The translations under genes and the position numbers were made by a program. Below are positions 14,691-21,968 of a stretch of DNA of 32,629 nt, one piece after another. Source of the stretch: Micromonospora sp. KC213 (GTDB lineage: Bacteria; Actinomycetota; Actinomycetes; Mycobacteriales; Micromonosporaceae); contig NZ_SMKF01000053.1 of assembly GCF_004348325.1 (NCBI RefSeq), forward strand, positions 1-32,629. Reading direction: 5' to 3'. The stretch's first letter is position 1; every line of letters begins with the position of its first letter. The notes below the pieces were generated by a model. It was not told where the DNA came from. It did not search any database and worked only from the letters and a program-made list of their open reading frames with translations.

Positions 14691-15683
14691 TCAGCCGCGG
14701 CGGCGGGCGCGGGCCGCCCAGATGACGTACGCCGGGTCGCGGTCGAGGTTGTGCCGGTCCCGGTCGTAGCGGCGGGTGGTGCGCGGGTCGGCGTGGCCCA
14801 TCGCGTCCTGCACGTCCTCCAACGGCACTCCCTCGGCTCGGGCGGTGGTGGCGAAGGCGTGCCGCAGCGAGTGCGGCGACAGCTTCGCCGCCGCCGGGAT
14901 CCCGGCGGTGCGGGCGAGGCGGCGGACCAGCCGGAACACCGAGTGCCGGTCCAGTCGCGCCCCGGTCGCGGTGACCAGCAGCGGCCCGGTGAGCTGCTGC
15001 ACCGGCACCCCCTGGGCGGCGGACCGGGCGGCCAGGTACGCGTCGAGGGCGTACGCGGTGCCGGGGGTGAGCGCCCGCCGGCGTGGCTTGCCGCCCTTAC
15101 CGACGAACCGCACGCTGCGATGCCCCCGCTCGGCTCCGAGATCGGCCAGGTCGAGGGAGACCAGTTCCCCGACCCGCAGACCGAGGTCGGCCAGCAGGGC
15201 GATCGCGGCCCGGTTACGCGCGGCGGTCGGGCCGGTGTCGGCCTCGGCGGCGGCCAGCAGGGCGTCCACCTCGTCCGGGGTCAGTCCGACGGTGGCCGAG
15301 TGGTCCCGGTCGACGCGGGGTCGGTCCGCGCCGGAGACCGGGTTCGCCTCGACCGCCCGCAGCTTGACCAGGAACTCGTACCAGCTGGACAGGGCGGACA
15401 GCTTACGGGCGACGGTCGCCGGGGTCAGTGGGCGGCCGGTGCGTCCGGCCAGGGTGGACTCCAGTTGGCGGGCGTAGGTGTTGACGTCGAGGAAGTTGGC
15501 GGTCAGCGGATCCAGTGCCCGCCCGGCGCACCAGGCCAGCCAGCCGGCGATGTCCCGCCGGTAGGCGTCGCGGGTGTGGTCCGACAGCCGCCGGTTGCGC
15601 AGCCACGCCTCGGTGAAGTCGGTCGGGGCGTGGGGCAGCGCGGGCCGGGCCGCGGTGACGGGCAGGACAAGGTCCGAAGACAT
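14691..15683 (-). CDS. Tyrosine recombinase / site-specific integrase (XerC/D-like)
   Basis: A 330-residue recombinase. Residues 20-120 form the SAM-like N-terminal core-binding domain (TEAWLRNRRLSDHTRDAYRRDIAGWLAWC). The catalytic domain follows, with the first Arg in LADLGLRVGELVSL, the Lys strand in VGKGGKPRRRAL, HxxR in LSPHSLRHAFATT, His in MGHADPRTT, and the Tyr nucleophile in RRYDRD. All active-site residues are present. ATG at 15683 matches the expected N-terminus. No tRNA, att-like duplication or excisionase gene is next to it, so it may be a stand-alone recombinase rather than part of an integrated element. It lies downstream of hsp20 with a terminator between. Confidence 0.92.
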   Translation of the reverse strand: MSSDLVLPVTAARPALPHAPTDFTEAWLRNRRLSDHTRDAYRRDIAGWLAWCAGRALDPLTANFLDVNTYARQLESTLAGRTGRPLTPATVARKLSALSSWYEFLVKLRAVEANPVSGADRPRVDRDHSATVGLTPDEVDALLAAAEADTGPTAARNRAAIALLADLGLRVGELVSLDLADLGAERGHRSVRFVGKGGKPRRRALTPGTAYALDAYLAARSAAQGVPVQQLTGPLLVTATGARLDRHSVFRLVRRLARTAGIPAAAKLSPHSLRHAFATTARAEGVPLEDVQDAMGHADPRTTRRYDRDRHNLDRDPAYVIWAARARRRG

Positions 15684-15772
15684 GCGAGAAAGGTTCTCAG
15701 GTGGGCTGGCGTTGCACCACGAGGCGCGCCCAAGCGATGATCCAGGCGGCATCGTCGTCCGGGAATGGCGTC

Positions 15773-15803
15773 GGCGGCGGGAGCATGTCGGGCTCCCGCC
15801 GCC
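15773..15803 (-). terminator. Terminator hairpin after hsp20
   Basis: Perfect 12-bp stem GGCGGCGGGAGC / GCTCCCGCCGCC with a 7-base loop, 12 bases after the hsp20 stop on the minus strand. It separates hsp20 from the recombinase gene. Confidence 0.75.
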
Positions 15804-15815
15804 GTACGGTGGTGG

Positions 15816-16247
15816 TCACGCGGTGAGCTGCTTGTGACCGTTACCGTTACTGCCTGCGGTGATGGTGACCCGACGTGGCTTGGCCCGCTCCGCGACCGGG
15901 ATGCGCAGCGTCAGCACCCCGTTGTCGTAGCCGGCTTCCAGGCGGTCGGTGTCGAGGGTGTCGCCGAGGAAGAGTTGCCGGCTGAAGGTGCCCATCGGAC
16001 GCTCGGCGGCGACCAGTTCGACCTTGTCGCCGGTGGGGCGACGGCGCTCGGCGCGTACGGTCAGCACGTTGCGCTCGACGGTGCAGTCGATGCTGTCCGG
16101 GTCGACGCCGGGCAGGTCGAAGGCGGCGTAGAAGTGGTCGCCGTCGCGGTAGGCGTCCATGTGCATCATGGCCGGCCGGCTCGTGCTGCCGAAGAACTGC
16201 TCGGCGATCCGGTCGATCTCACGGAAGGGGTCGGTACGCATCAGCAT
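15816..16247 (-). CDS. Hsp20/alpha-crystallin small heat-shock protein
   Basis: A 143-residue ATP-independent chaperone that holds unfolding proteins. The N-terminal arm (MLMRTDPFREIDRIAEQFFG) is followed by the alpha-crystallin domain (about residues 38-130), with AAFDLPGVDPDSIDCTVERNVLTVRAER, then FSRQLFLGDTLDTDRLEAGYDNGVLTLRIPVAERAKPR. The A-x-x-x-N-G-V-L-T-L signature is intact and IPV supplies the I-x-V-like contact. ATG at 16247 follows AGGAGG with nine bases between. A HAIR-like palindrome 40-60 bases upstream suggests HspR control. The much longer open frame upstream is a shadow of other genes. Confidence 0.95.
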   Translation of the reverse strand: MLMRTDPFREIDRIAEQFFGSTSRPAMMHMDAYRDGDHFYAAFDLPGVDPDSIDCTVERNVLTVRAERRRPTGDKVELVAAERPMGTFSRQLFLGDTLDTDRLEAGYDNGVLTLRIPVAERAKPRRVTITAGSNGNGHKQLTA

Positions 16248-16286
16248 TGTGGTGCCTCCTCGGTTCCTCGGGCCGAAGGTTCTCGG

Positions 16287-16307
16287 GTTGAGCCAGGGTG
16301 ACTCAAC
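16287..16307. promoter_or_regulatory. HAIR-like palindrome upstream of hsp20
   Basis: GTTGAG and CTCAAC are perfect inverted arms, 9 bases apart. Read as GTTGAGC-N7-ACTCAAC it agrees with the HspR-associated inverted repeat CTTGAGT-N7-ACTCAAG at 11 of 14 positions, including the 7-base spacing. It lies 40-60 bases before the hsp20 start codon. HspR binding is inferred from the match; hspR itself is not in the window. Confidence 0.7.
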
Positions 16308-16375
16308 TTCCTCTTCAGTAGTAGCGCGCACGACGGCCGTCGTCAACCCGACGGGCGATGCTTCGCGTGCGGGGT

Positions 16376-16789
16376 TCAGCGCGAGCGGGCGGGCAGCAGC
16401 ACGACCAGCGGCGCTGCCACGGCCAGGTGCATGACGCCCAGCGCGACCTTCGCGCCGACGCTGGCCTCGGTGGCGACCACCGGAACAAGGGAGAGCAGGG
16501 TCAACACCACGGCGAGGGCGGTCCAGACCGCGGGGGCGTGCCGGCGGGTCAGGCGCTCCAGGGCGGCCAGCCCCAGCCAACCCACCAGCGCCGAGCCGAG
16601 GGAGAAGATCAGCACCGGGGCGAGACCGACCACGAAGGCCGGCTGGTCGGGATTCTGGACGGTGTAATCGACCCCGACGACCGCGCCGAGCACCCAGACG
16701 AGCGCGGGAGCCAGGACGGCGGCGGCCACGCCGAGGGCGCGGCGACGCAGGGACGGGTTGGTGGTGGCGGGCTGCGCGGTCGCGGTCAT
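16376..16789 (-). CDS. Four-helix membrane protein, DUF6069-like
   Basis: A 137-residue integral membrane protein with four predicted helices, at about residues 18-40, 53-75, 85-105 and 113-132. Recognisable stretches are AFVVGLAPVLIFSLGSALVGWLGLAALERLTRR and KVALGVMHLAVAAPLVVLLPAR, as in proteins I recall as DUF6069. The ATG at 16789 follows GAGGAG with good spacing. A MarR gene lies immediately upstream on the same strand, with a perfect palindrome between them. The gene is therefore a likely MarR target. Function unknown. Confidence 0.85.
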   Translation of the reverse strand: MTATAQPATTNPSLRRRALGVAAAVLAPALVWVLGAVVGVDYTVQNPDQPAFVVGLAPVLIFSLGSALVGWLGLAALERLTRRHAPAVWTALAVVLTLLSLVPVVATEASVGAKVALGVMHLAVAAPLVVLLPARSR

Positions 16790-16830
16790 GCGTACTCCTC
16801 GGTCGATGGGGGAACACATGCGACCGTACC

Positions 16831-16854
16831 AGATAGTCCCGTCCGAGACTATCT
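16831..16854. promoter_or_regulatory. Perfect palindrome between marR and the DUF6069 gene
   Basis: AGATAGTC (16831-16838) and GACTATCT (16847-16854) are perfect 8-bp inverted arms with an 8-base spacer. A related GTCCGAACTA follows on the right, repeating GTCCGAGACTA. The site lies 42-65 bases before the DUF6069 start and just past the marR stop, so a MarR operator is the simplest reading. There is no T-run to support a terminator. Confidence 0.7.
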
Positions 16855-16863
16855 GAGTCCGAA

Positions 16864-17334
16864 CTAGTGGGCCGGTCGGCTCCCCGGGCCGCACCCACCC
16901 CCGGCGAGCCGACCGGTGACCAGACTGGTGATCGACCGCAGGAACACCTCACGGTCAACCTCGGGCAGCGTCGACAGCACGTCACGCTGGATCCCGGCGG
17001 CGATCTCCTGAGCCCGGTCGAGCACCCGCTCACCCTCGGCGGTGACCTCCACCAGCCGCGCCCGGCGATCCGTCGGCGACGGACGACGACGCACCAGACC
17101 GGCCGCCTCCAACTGGTCCAGCGTGACAACCATGGTCGTCTTGTCGATGCCGCACAGATCACCGATCTGACGCTGGGTCAAACCACCCGGACGCGCCTTG
17201 AGCAGCACGCAGTGCGCGCGTGGGGAAATGCCCACCTGCGCCACCCCGGCGGCGTGCTCGACCAACAGGGCGTTACTCGCCCACGAGAGCAGAAACATCA
17301 GGTCGGGGCCACCGCCCGGGGCACACGAGGTCAT
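16864..17334 (-). CDS. MarR family transcriptional regulator
   Basis: A 156-residue dimeric winged-helix repressor. The HTH (about residues 50-75) reads LTQRQIGDLCGIDKTTMVVTLDQLEAAGLVRRRPSPTDRRARLVEVT, with the conserved wing D-x-R. Flanking N- and C-terminal helices form the dimer interface. The C-terminal Gly/Pro-rich tail is unconserved. ATG at 17334 has no obvious Shine-Dalgarno; a later ATG at 17298 is a second candidate. It is upstream of, and in the same direction as, the DUF6069 membrane gene, and the palindrome between them fits repression of that gene. The ligand is unknown. Confidence 0.92.
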   Translation of the reverse strand: MTSCAPGGGPDLMFLLSWASNALLVEHAAGVAQVGISPRAHCVLLKARPGGLTQRQIGDLCGIDKTTMVVTLDQLEAAGLVRRRPSPTDRRARLVEVTAEGERVLDRAQEIAAGIQRDVLSTLPEVDREVFLRSITSLVTGRLAGGGCGPGSRPAH

Positions 17335-17536
17335 CTACGAAGGCTAACAAGATCGTCTCCGCGCGGATCGTTCCTCGATCAACCGATCCGGGCACCGGCC
17401 CGCCGACGGATGCCGGCGCACCGGTGAAAAGCCACCGTCGTGGCAGCGGCCGCGTCGGATGGCGGTCGCCCCTGCGACCGCACCCGCCGCCTCACGACCG
17501 GCCGGCACGAACGCCGGCGCACGAGGCGTGGTGGTC

Positions 17537-17926
17537 TCAGAGAGGGTGCCCGGTGGTGACGTCGACGTGCTCGGGCACCTGTTCGTGCCGGTCGCCCACC
17601 GTAAGAGTGCCCGACGGTTCGAACATCAAAATCGACGCGCCGTCCACCGAGGACGGCCGGTGCTCCACCCCACGCGGTACCACGTACACCGCACCCCGGC
17701 GCAGCACCACCGTCCGCTCCCGGCCACCCTGCCGCAGCGCGATGCGCAGTTCCCCGTCAAGGACCAGGAAGAACTCGTCGGTGTGGTCATGGGCGTGCCA
17801 TACGTGCTCACCAGCCACCTTGGCGATCCGCACGTCGTAGTCGTTGACCCGAGTCACGATCCGTGGGCTCCACAGTTCGTCGAACGCGGACAGGGCGGTC
17901 GCCACATCGATAGGTTCGTCGCTCAC
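17537..17926 (-). CDS. Cupin domain protein
   Basis: A 129-residue single-domain cupin (conserved beta-barrel). Motif 1 is GEHVWHAHDHTDEFFLVLDGEL, with His, His and Glu as metal ligands. Motif 2 is GAVYVVPRGVEHRP, with the fourth ligand His. The GTG at 17926 gives the usual N-terminus (DVATALSAFDELWSPRIV). The Shine-Dalgarno is weak (GATGGG), and an ATG cluster nearby is out of frame. The open frame upstream has no homology. It is probably a small metal-dependent enzyme or sugar/metabolite-binding protein, and the role is open. No obvious operon partner; about 275 bases separate it from the divergent epimerase gene, and I saw no gene there. Confidence 0.88.
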   Translation of the reverse strand: MSDEPIDVATALSAFDELWSPRIVTRVNDYDVRIAKVAGEHVWHAHDHTDEFFLVLDGELRIALRQGGRERTVVLRRGAVYVVPRGVEHRPSSVDGASILMFEPSGTLTVGDRHEQVPEHVDVTTGHPL

Positions 17927-18201
17927 CGGCCCATCATGCCGCGGCCCGGCAACCACGATGAGGAGATGACGTCCGTGATGCACCAATCCGTGATCCCGTG
18001 AGCTTGCCGCCTCGGCATGCCTGTGTCCCACACGCGATTCGAGGACCGAGGCTGACCAGGTCGAGGCGTCGCTTTGCCCGCCACATCGCCGGCTGTCCCT
18101 TGTCGTAGGCGATCTGCTCGGCGTGGCGATCATGCTGATTTCCGATCTTTTCCCACCGGGGCCACGTCGGTGATCCCGCCATCCGTTCATGGGGGAGCGT
18201 C

Positions 18202-19200
18202 ATGAAGCTGCTCGTACTCGACGGCACCCACCATGTGGGGCGAGCTGTCGTGGAGACCGCGCTCGACCGGGGTGACGAGGTGACCACGCTCAACCGTGGC
18301 ATCAGCCGTCCTCCAACGCCCGGCACGCGGTCGTTGCTGGCTGACCGTACCGATCCCCTGGCCGTGCGGACGGCGTTGGCAGATGAGGAATGGGACGCCG
18401 TCATCGACACCTGGGCCTGGGCACCCCGGATGGTCCAAGACAGCGCGCGCCTGCTGGCCGACCGCGCCCGCCACTACGGCTACGTCTCCAGTCGTGGAGT
18501 CCACCGTTGGCCGTGGCCGGCCTGCGCGAACGAACACGCGCCGCTGGTCGACGGCGATCCGTCCAGCGAGGACAGTGCCGACTACGCTGCCGCCAAGCGT
18601 GGCGGCGAACTGGCCGTCATCGAAGCGTTCGGAGAACGGGCACTGCTCGCCCGGGCGGGAATGATCCTGGGCCCGTACGAGGACGTCGGCCGTATCCCGT
18701 GGTGGATGCGCCGGTTGGAGCGGGGCGGCCGGGTCCTGGCCCCGGGACCGGCCGACACGCCGCTGCAGTACATCGATGCCCGCGACATGGCGGCCTGGAT
18801 GCTGTCGGCCGCCGAACAGGGTATCGGCGGTGCCTTCACCGTGACCGGCCGTCCCGGTGCCGTGACCATCGGGAAGCTGCTGGAGACAGCCCGTGAGGTG
18901 ATCGGATCCGACGCCGAGCTGGTGTGGGCACCTGCGGAGGCTCTGGCCGCAGACAACCTGCCGCTGGGCATGGAGTTCGGGATCTGCTTCCCGCACGACC
19001 CCACACCGACCGGCATGCACGACGCCGACGTCACCGCAGCCTTCAACGCCGGACTGACCTGCCGACCACTGCGGGACACACTCGCCGACACCTGGGCCTG
19101 GCTTCAGACCGAAGGCGACCCCGTCCCCCGTCCCGACGCCCCGTCGCCGGACACCTGGCTCGACCCCGCCACCGAACAGCGTCTTCTCGACCGGCTCTGA
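18202..19200 (+). CDS. NAD-dependent epimerase/dehydratase family protein
   Basis: A 332-residue extended-SDR-like protein. The nucleotide-binding turn is GTHHVGRAVVETAL (residues 8-21), an unusual variant of TGxxGxxG. Further features are YGYVSSRGVH, where Ser-Ser-x-x-x-Tyr would normally lie, then YAAAKRGGELAVIE with the Y-x-x-x-K pair, then LLARAGMILGPYEDVGRIPWWMRRLERGGRVLAPG, the isoflavone-reductase-like middle. The C-terminal half has QYIDARDMAAWML. Start ATG at 18202 follows GGGGGAG. The next gene, a FAD monooxygenase, begins 35 bases after its stop, so they probably form an operon. The substrate is unknown. Confidence 0.88.
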   Translation: MKLLVLDGTHHVGRAVVETALDRGDEVTTLNRGISRPPTPGTRSLLADRTDPLAVRTALADEEWDAVIDTWAWAPRMVQDSARLLADRARHYGYVSSRGVHRWPWPACANEHAPLVDGDPSSEDSADYAAAKRGGELAVIEAFGERALLARAGMILGPYEDVGRIPWWMRRLERGGRVLAPGPADTPLQYIDARDMAAWMLSAAEQGIGGAFTVTGRPGAVTIGKLLETAREVIGSDAELVWAPAEALAADNLPLGMEFGICFPHDPTPTGMHDADVTAAFNAGLTCRPLRDTLADTWAWLQTEGDPVPRPDAPSPDTWLDPATEQRLLDRL

Positions 19201-19235
19201 CCCGGTCCGAGACCACCACCAAACAAGGAGCGATC

Positions 19236-20384
19236 ATGCGTGCCATCATCATCGGAGCCGGCATCGCCGGCCTCGCCGCCGCTCTACGCCTACGCCAGAT
19301 CGGCTGGGAAAGCCTCATCATCGAACGCGCCCCCCACCGTCGCGGCGGCTACGCGGTCACCTTCGGCGGCATCGGCTACGACGCCGCCGAGCGCATGGGG
19401 ATCCTGCCCGCGCTGCAAGCCAAAGCCTTCATCACCAACGAGCTGGTCTACCACAAACCCAACGGCCAGCGGCGTTTCTCCCTGACCCGGGAAGCCATCG
19501 CCGCCACCATGGGCAGCCGCTCGATGAACATCCTCCGCGGCGACATCGAAGCCGTCCTCTACGAGCAGGTCCACGACAACACCCCGATCCGCTTCGGGAC
19601 CACCATCACCGCCGTCGACCAGGACGACACGGCCGTCCACGTGACCCTCAGCGACGGAACCGTCGAACACGCCGACCTGCTCATCGGCGCGGACGGGCTG
19701 CACTCCACCACCCGCGCACTGGTCTTCGGCCCCGAGGAGAACTACCGCCTGGACCTCGACCACATGGTCGCCGTCTACATGCTCGACAAGCGGCCCGCCG
19801 CCATCACCGAAGGCACCACCGGCACACTCTCCACCGACGGCCGTACCATCGCCGTCATCAGCGTCGGCGACGGCCGAAACGTCGCCTTCTTCGGCTACCG
19901 AACCGACCGCAACCTCGGCGACCCGGCGGAGGGCCCGCACAAGGTACTGCCCCAGGTCTACGGCGACATGGGCTGGGTGGTCCCCGAAGTGCTCGCCGGG
20001 ATGAAGACCGCCGAGTCGATCTACTTCGACACCATCAGCCAAATGGTGGTAGACTGGTTGAGCCGCGGCCGCGTCGTCCTGCTCGGCGACGCCGCCTGGT
20101 GCGTCACCCTCTTCGCCGGATACGGCTCGGCGCTCGCCGTCGGCGGAGCCGACCTCCTCGGCACGGCACTACGGGACAACCCCAGCGACCTTCACGCCGC
20201 CCTGACCTGGTGGGAGGCCGAACTACGCCCTGAGGTGGAACGCAAACAGAAGCTCGGCCGGCGGGTGAAAAGCGTCTACGCCCCCGCCAACCCCGTCGCC
20301 CTGTGGCTGAGCCAACTGCCACTACGTCTGGCGGCCCTGCCGCCGGTACGCCGCTACATGGCCCGACGCTTCATCAAGGGCTGA
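19236..20384 (+). CDS. FAD-dependent monooxygenase/oxidoreductase (PHBH fold)
   Basis: A 382-residue class-A flavoprotein. The dinucleotide motif IIGAGIAGLAAALRL is at residues 4-18. A second conserved block, LLIGADGLHSTTR, is the DG motif contacting FAD and NAD(P)H. RVVLLGDAAWCVTLFAGYGSALAVGGADLL is the GD motif. Ordering and length fit TetX/hydroxylase-type enzymes. It would hydroxylate or dehydrogenate an aromatic or polyketide-like substrate. The ATG at 19236 follows AAGGAG; homology starts there although the frame is open upstream. It is the second gene of the operon with the epimerase-like protein. A strong hairpin follows 6 bases after the stop. Confidence 0.92.
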   Translation: MRAIIIGAGIAGLAAALRLRQIGWESLIIERAPHRRGGYAVTFGGIGYDAAERMGILPALQAKAFITNELVYHKPNGQRRFSLTREAIAATMGSRSMNILRGDIEAVLYEQVHDNTPIRFGTTITAVDQDDTAVHVTLSDGTVEHADLLIGADGLHSTTRALVFGPEENYRLDLDHMVAVYMLDKRPAAITEGTTGTLSTDGRTIAVISVGDGRNVAFFGYRTDRNLGDPAEGPHKVLPQVYGDMGWVVPEVLAGMKTAESIYFDTISQMVVDWLSRGRVVLLGDAAWCVTLFAGYGSALAVGGADLLGTALRDNPSDLHAALTWWEAELRPEVERKQKLGRRVKSVYAPANPVALWLSQLPLRLAALPPVRRYMARRFIKG

Positions 20385-20390
20385 CCACCC

Positions 20391-20417
20391 CGTGGGCTCA
20401 CCTCCGACGAGCCCACG
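20391..20417 (+). terminator. Terminator hairpin after the FAD monooxygenase gene
   Basis: Perfect 9-bp stem CGTGGGCTC / GAGCCCACG with a 9-base loop, beginning 6 bases after the stop codon. No T-run, as usual in this GC range. Confidence 0.75.
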
Positions 20418-20586
20418 AATCCCCCCGGTCATCGAGTTCCGGAGGAGGGCCCGCCGTAGTTTCCGGGCAAAAAACAACTGCAGTTGATCTTCTTCGGTAG
20501 ACGTGCGAAGCGGGGGCGACCGTGTCTGACGTTGGTGGCCCGGGGGATGACGTGGCGGGGGTTGGGGAAGGATGCCGAGTTCACCG

Positions 20587-20623
20587 CTCGCATCTGATGC
20601 GAAGAAGTCGCATCAGATGCGAG
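20587..20623. repeat. 37-bp perfect inverted repeat made of two palindromes
   Basis: Arms of 16 bp, CTCGCATCTGATGCGA and TCGCATCAGATGCGAG, are separated by AGAAG. Each arm is itself palindromic: CGCATC-T-GATGCG and CGCATC-A-GATGCG. The site therefore holds four alternating half-sites. A degenerate copy (CTCGCGTCAGATCC) lies in the last codons of the adjacent serine recombinase gene. The repeat is 9 bases past that gene's stop. It could be a terminator, or a binding or crossover site; there is no T-run. Confidence 0.8.
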
Positions 20624-20632
20624 TCGCCGCCA

Positions 20633-21310
20633 TCATTCTGCTCGCGTCAGATCCACCGAGCCGTGAGAGCCTGCAGTCGTGCCGTCGTCGGCTTGCAGGG
20701 CCCGGTACAGAGTCGAACGCCCGACACCGAGGTGGACGGCGATGGCGGTGACCGACTCGCCGCGGGCCTGGCGGGCGCGGGCGATGTCGAGCTGGTCGGC
20801 GGTAAGCGCGACCGGCCGCCCGCCACGGCGACCGGCGGCGGCAGCGGCCCGCAGCCCGTCGAGGGTACGTTCGCGGATCAGCTCACGTTCCATCTCCGCC
20901 GCGAGGGCGGCCACGGCGAACAGTAGCCGGTCGGCCAGGCCGGCGCCGTCGGGCCGGTGGATACCGGCGCACACGCCGGTCAGGATCTCCAGGACGACAC
21001 CCCGGGCGTGCAACTCGTCTTCGACGAAGACCAGCAGCTCCTTCATGGATCGGGCGAGCCGGTCGGGCTTGTAGATCACGAGGGTGTCGCCGGGCTGGAG
21101 TCGGTCGAGGGCCGCACGCAACTTCGGCCGTTCGGCGCGGGTGCTGGCGGTCTCCACGACGACCTCACGGCAGTGCGCGGCGGCCAGGGCGTCGAGTTGG
21201 GCCCGGTGGTCCTGACCGCGGGTGGAGGCGCGGGCGTAACCGACGCGGATCCGGTTGTGCGGCAGCGCCGCGTCGGCGGAGGAGCGGGCGGCGATTGTCA
21301 TGGCAAGCAT
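20633..21310 (-). CDS. Serine recombinase (resolvase/invertase family)
   Basis: A small serine recombinase of about 225 residues. The catalytic Ser is in RVGYARASTRGQD (about residues 20-32 from the 21310 start). Other active-site Arg residues lie in KPDRLARSMKELL and in EMERELIRERTLDGLRAAAAAGRRGGRP, the E helix and hinge. A C-terminal HTH follows (LDIARARQARGESVTAIAVHLGVGRSTLYRAL). The length and order match Tn3-type resolvases and DNA invertases. Either ATG at 21310 or ATG at 21301 may be the start. No Tn3 transposase is present. The upstream region is full of inverted repeats that look like a resolution or control site. It may be the remnant of a transposon. Confidence 0.92.
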   Translation of the reverse strand: MLAMTIAARSSADAALPHNRIRVGYARASTRGQDHRAQLDALAAAHCREVVVETASTRAERPKLRAALDRLQPGDTLVIYKPDRLARSMKELLVFVEDELHARGVVLEILTGVCAGIHRPDGAGLADRLLFAVAALAAEMERELIRERTLDGLRAAAAAGRRGGRPVALTADQLDIARARQARGESVTAIAVHLGVGRSTLYRALQADDGTTAGSHGSVDLTRAE

Positions 21311-21311
21311 C

Positions 21312-21450
21312 GTCCCGGAAACGTCCTGAAAGGGTGGCGGCGACGCGCCAAGTTGCGGGACGACTTTCGGGACGGATTGGATCTTGGTGGCCTCGTTTCC
21401 GGGACATCTCAATGCGAACCAAGATCACCGTTAGCGCGACTTTCCCGAAC
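21312..21450. repeat. Nested inverted and direct repeats upstream of the serine recombinase (res-like)
   Basis: GTCCCGGAAACG (21312-21323) is inverted perfectly at 21394-21405. GATCTTGGT (21380-21388) is inverted perfectly as ACCAAGATC (21418-21426). CGACTTTC occurs as a direct repeat at 21361 and 21437, followed by GGGACG and CCGAACG variants. Repeated sub-sites next to the start of a resolvase gene are how res sites are normally arranged, so this is a candidate recombination/operator site (inference). Confidence 0.6.
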
Positions 21451-21635
21451 GTTAGTCCTCAAGCGCCTTCATCAGGTCGGGTGGGCCGTTTGTCGGGCCG
21501 GTGGTCCGGCGTATCAGTTGCGCGAGAACGTGCCAGCTGCAGCCGGGACGGACACCGCCACTGGACGGCATCAGCGCCGTTACAACAGAACAGACATTAT
21601 GGTGCCTCTCCGTTATGCCCGCTATGTCCACCTTC

Positions 21636-21669
21636 ATTACTGGATTGCTATTACCAGTAATACAGTAAT
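21636..21669. promoter_or_regulatory. AT-rich operator-like repeat
   Basis: ATTACTGG (21636-21643) and CCAGTAAT (21654-21661) are perfect inverted arms with a 10-base spacer, followed by ACAGTAAT (21662-21669). The stretch is strikingly AT-rich for this genome. No intact gene starts next to it, so it may be the leftover control region of a lost gene. Confidence 0.45.
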
Positions 21670-21683
21670 CTCGGCACTCGGCG

Positions 21684-21890
21684 GTCGGCACGTGCGGACT
21701 TCTGCTCGCGGTCCTGGTCACCGGTGCAGACATGCAAGACCGCGATGGCGCCCGGCCGCTGCTGCGGGCCGTTCGCTCGTGTTTCCCGAGCATCCGGCTG
21801 GTCTGGGCCGGCTCCGGCTATGCCGGTCACCTCGCTACTGGGCCGCCGAGCAGCTACGGCTCACCCTGCAGGTCGTGGCCGAGCCAGCCG
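21684..21890 (+). mobile_element. IS5-family transposase remnant
   Basis: The plus strand reads GLLLAVLVTGADMQDRDGARPLLRAV, then FPSIRLVWAGSGYAGHLAT, then after a one-base loss WAAEQLRLTLQVVAEP. This is the central DDE region of IS5-type transposases (V-DT-GLLLAV-VT-A--QDRDGA--LL, then VWADGGYAG-LV-W). The middle catalytic Asp is changed to Gly in VWAGSGYAG. Both ends are missing and no start codon, stop or terminal repeat is visible. Non-functional. Confidence 0.75.
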
Positions 21891-21968
21891 GGCAGACGCG
21901 GAGTCAGCGGCGCGCCCTGGGGCGCTGGTCATGTGTTTGACGGCAGGTCCAGGGTGTGTCGGCGCAAG

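Noticed and set aside
15684..15815. Attachment site for the tyrosine recombinase
   Set aside because: No tRNA gene, no repeated core and no excisionase; only a terminator is present.
17934..18201. Minus-strand peptide-like stretch (EKIGNQHDRHAEQIAYDKG...) upstream of the epimerase gene
   Set aside because: Looks slightly protein-like but matches no family I can name; the frame overlaps the start of another gene.
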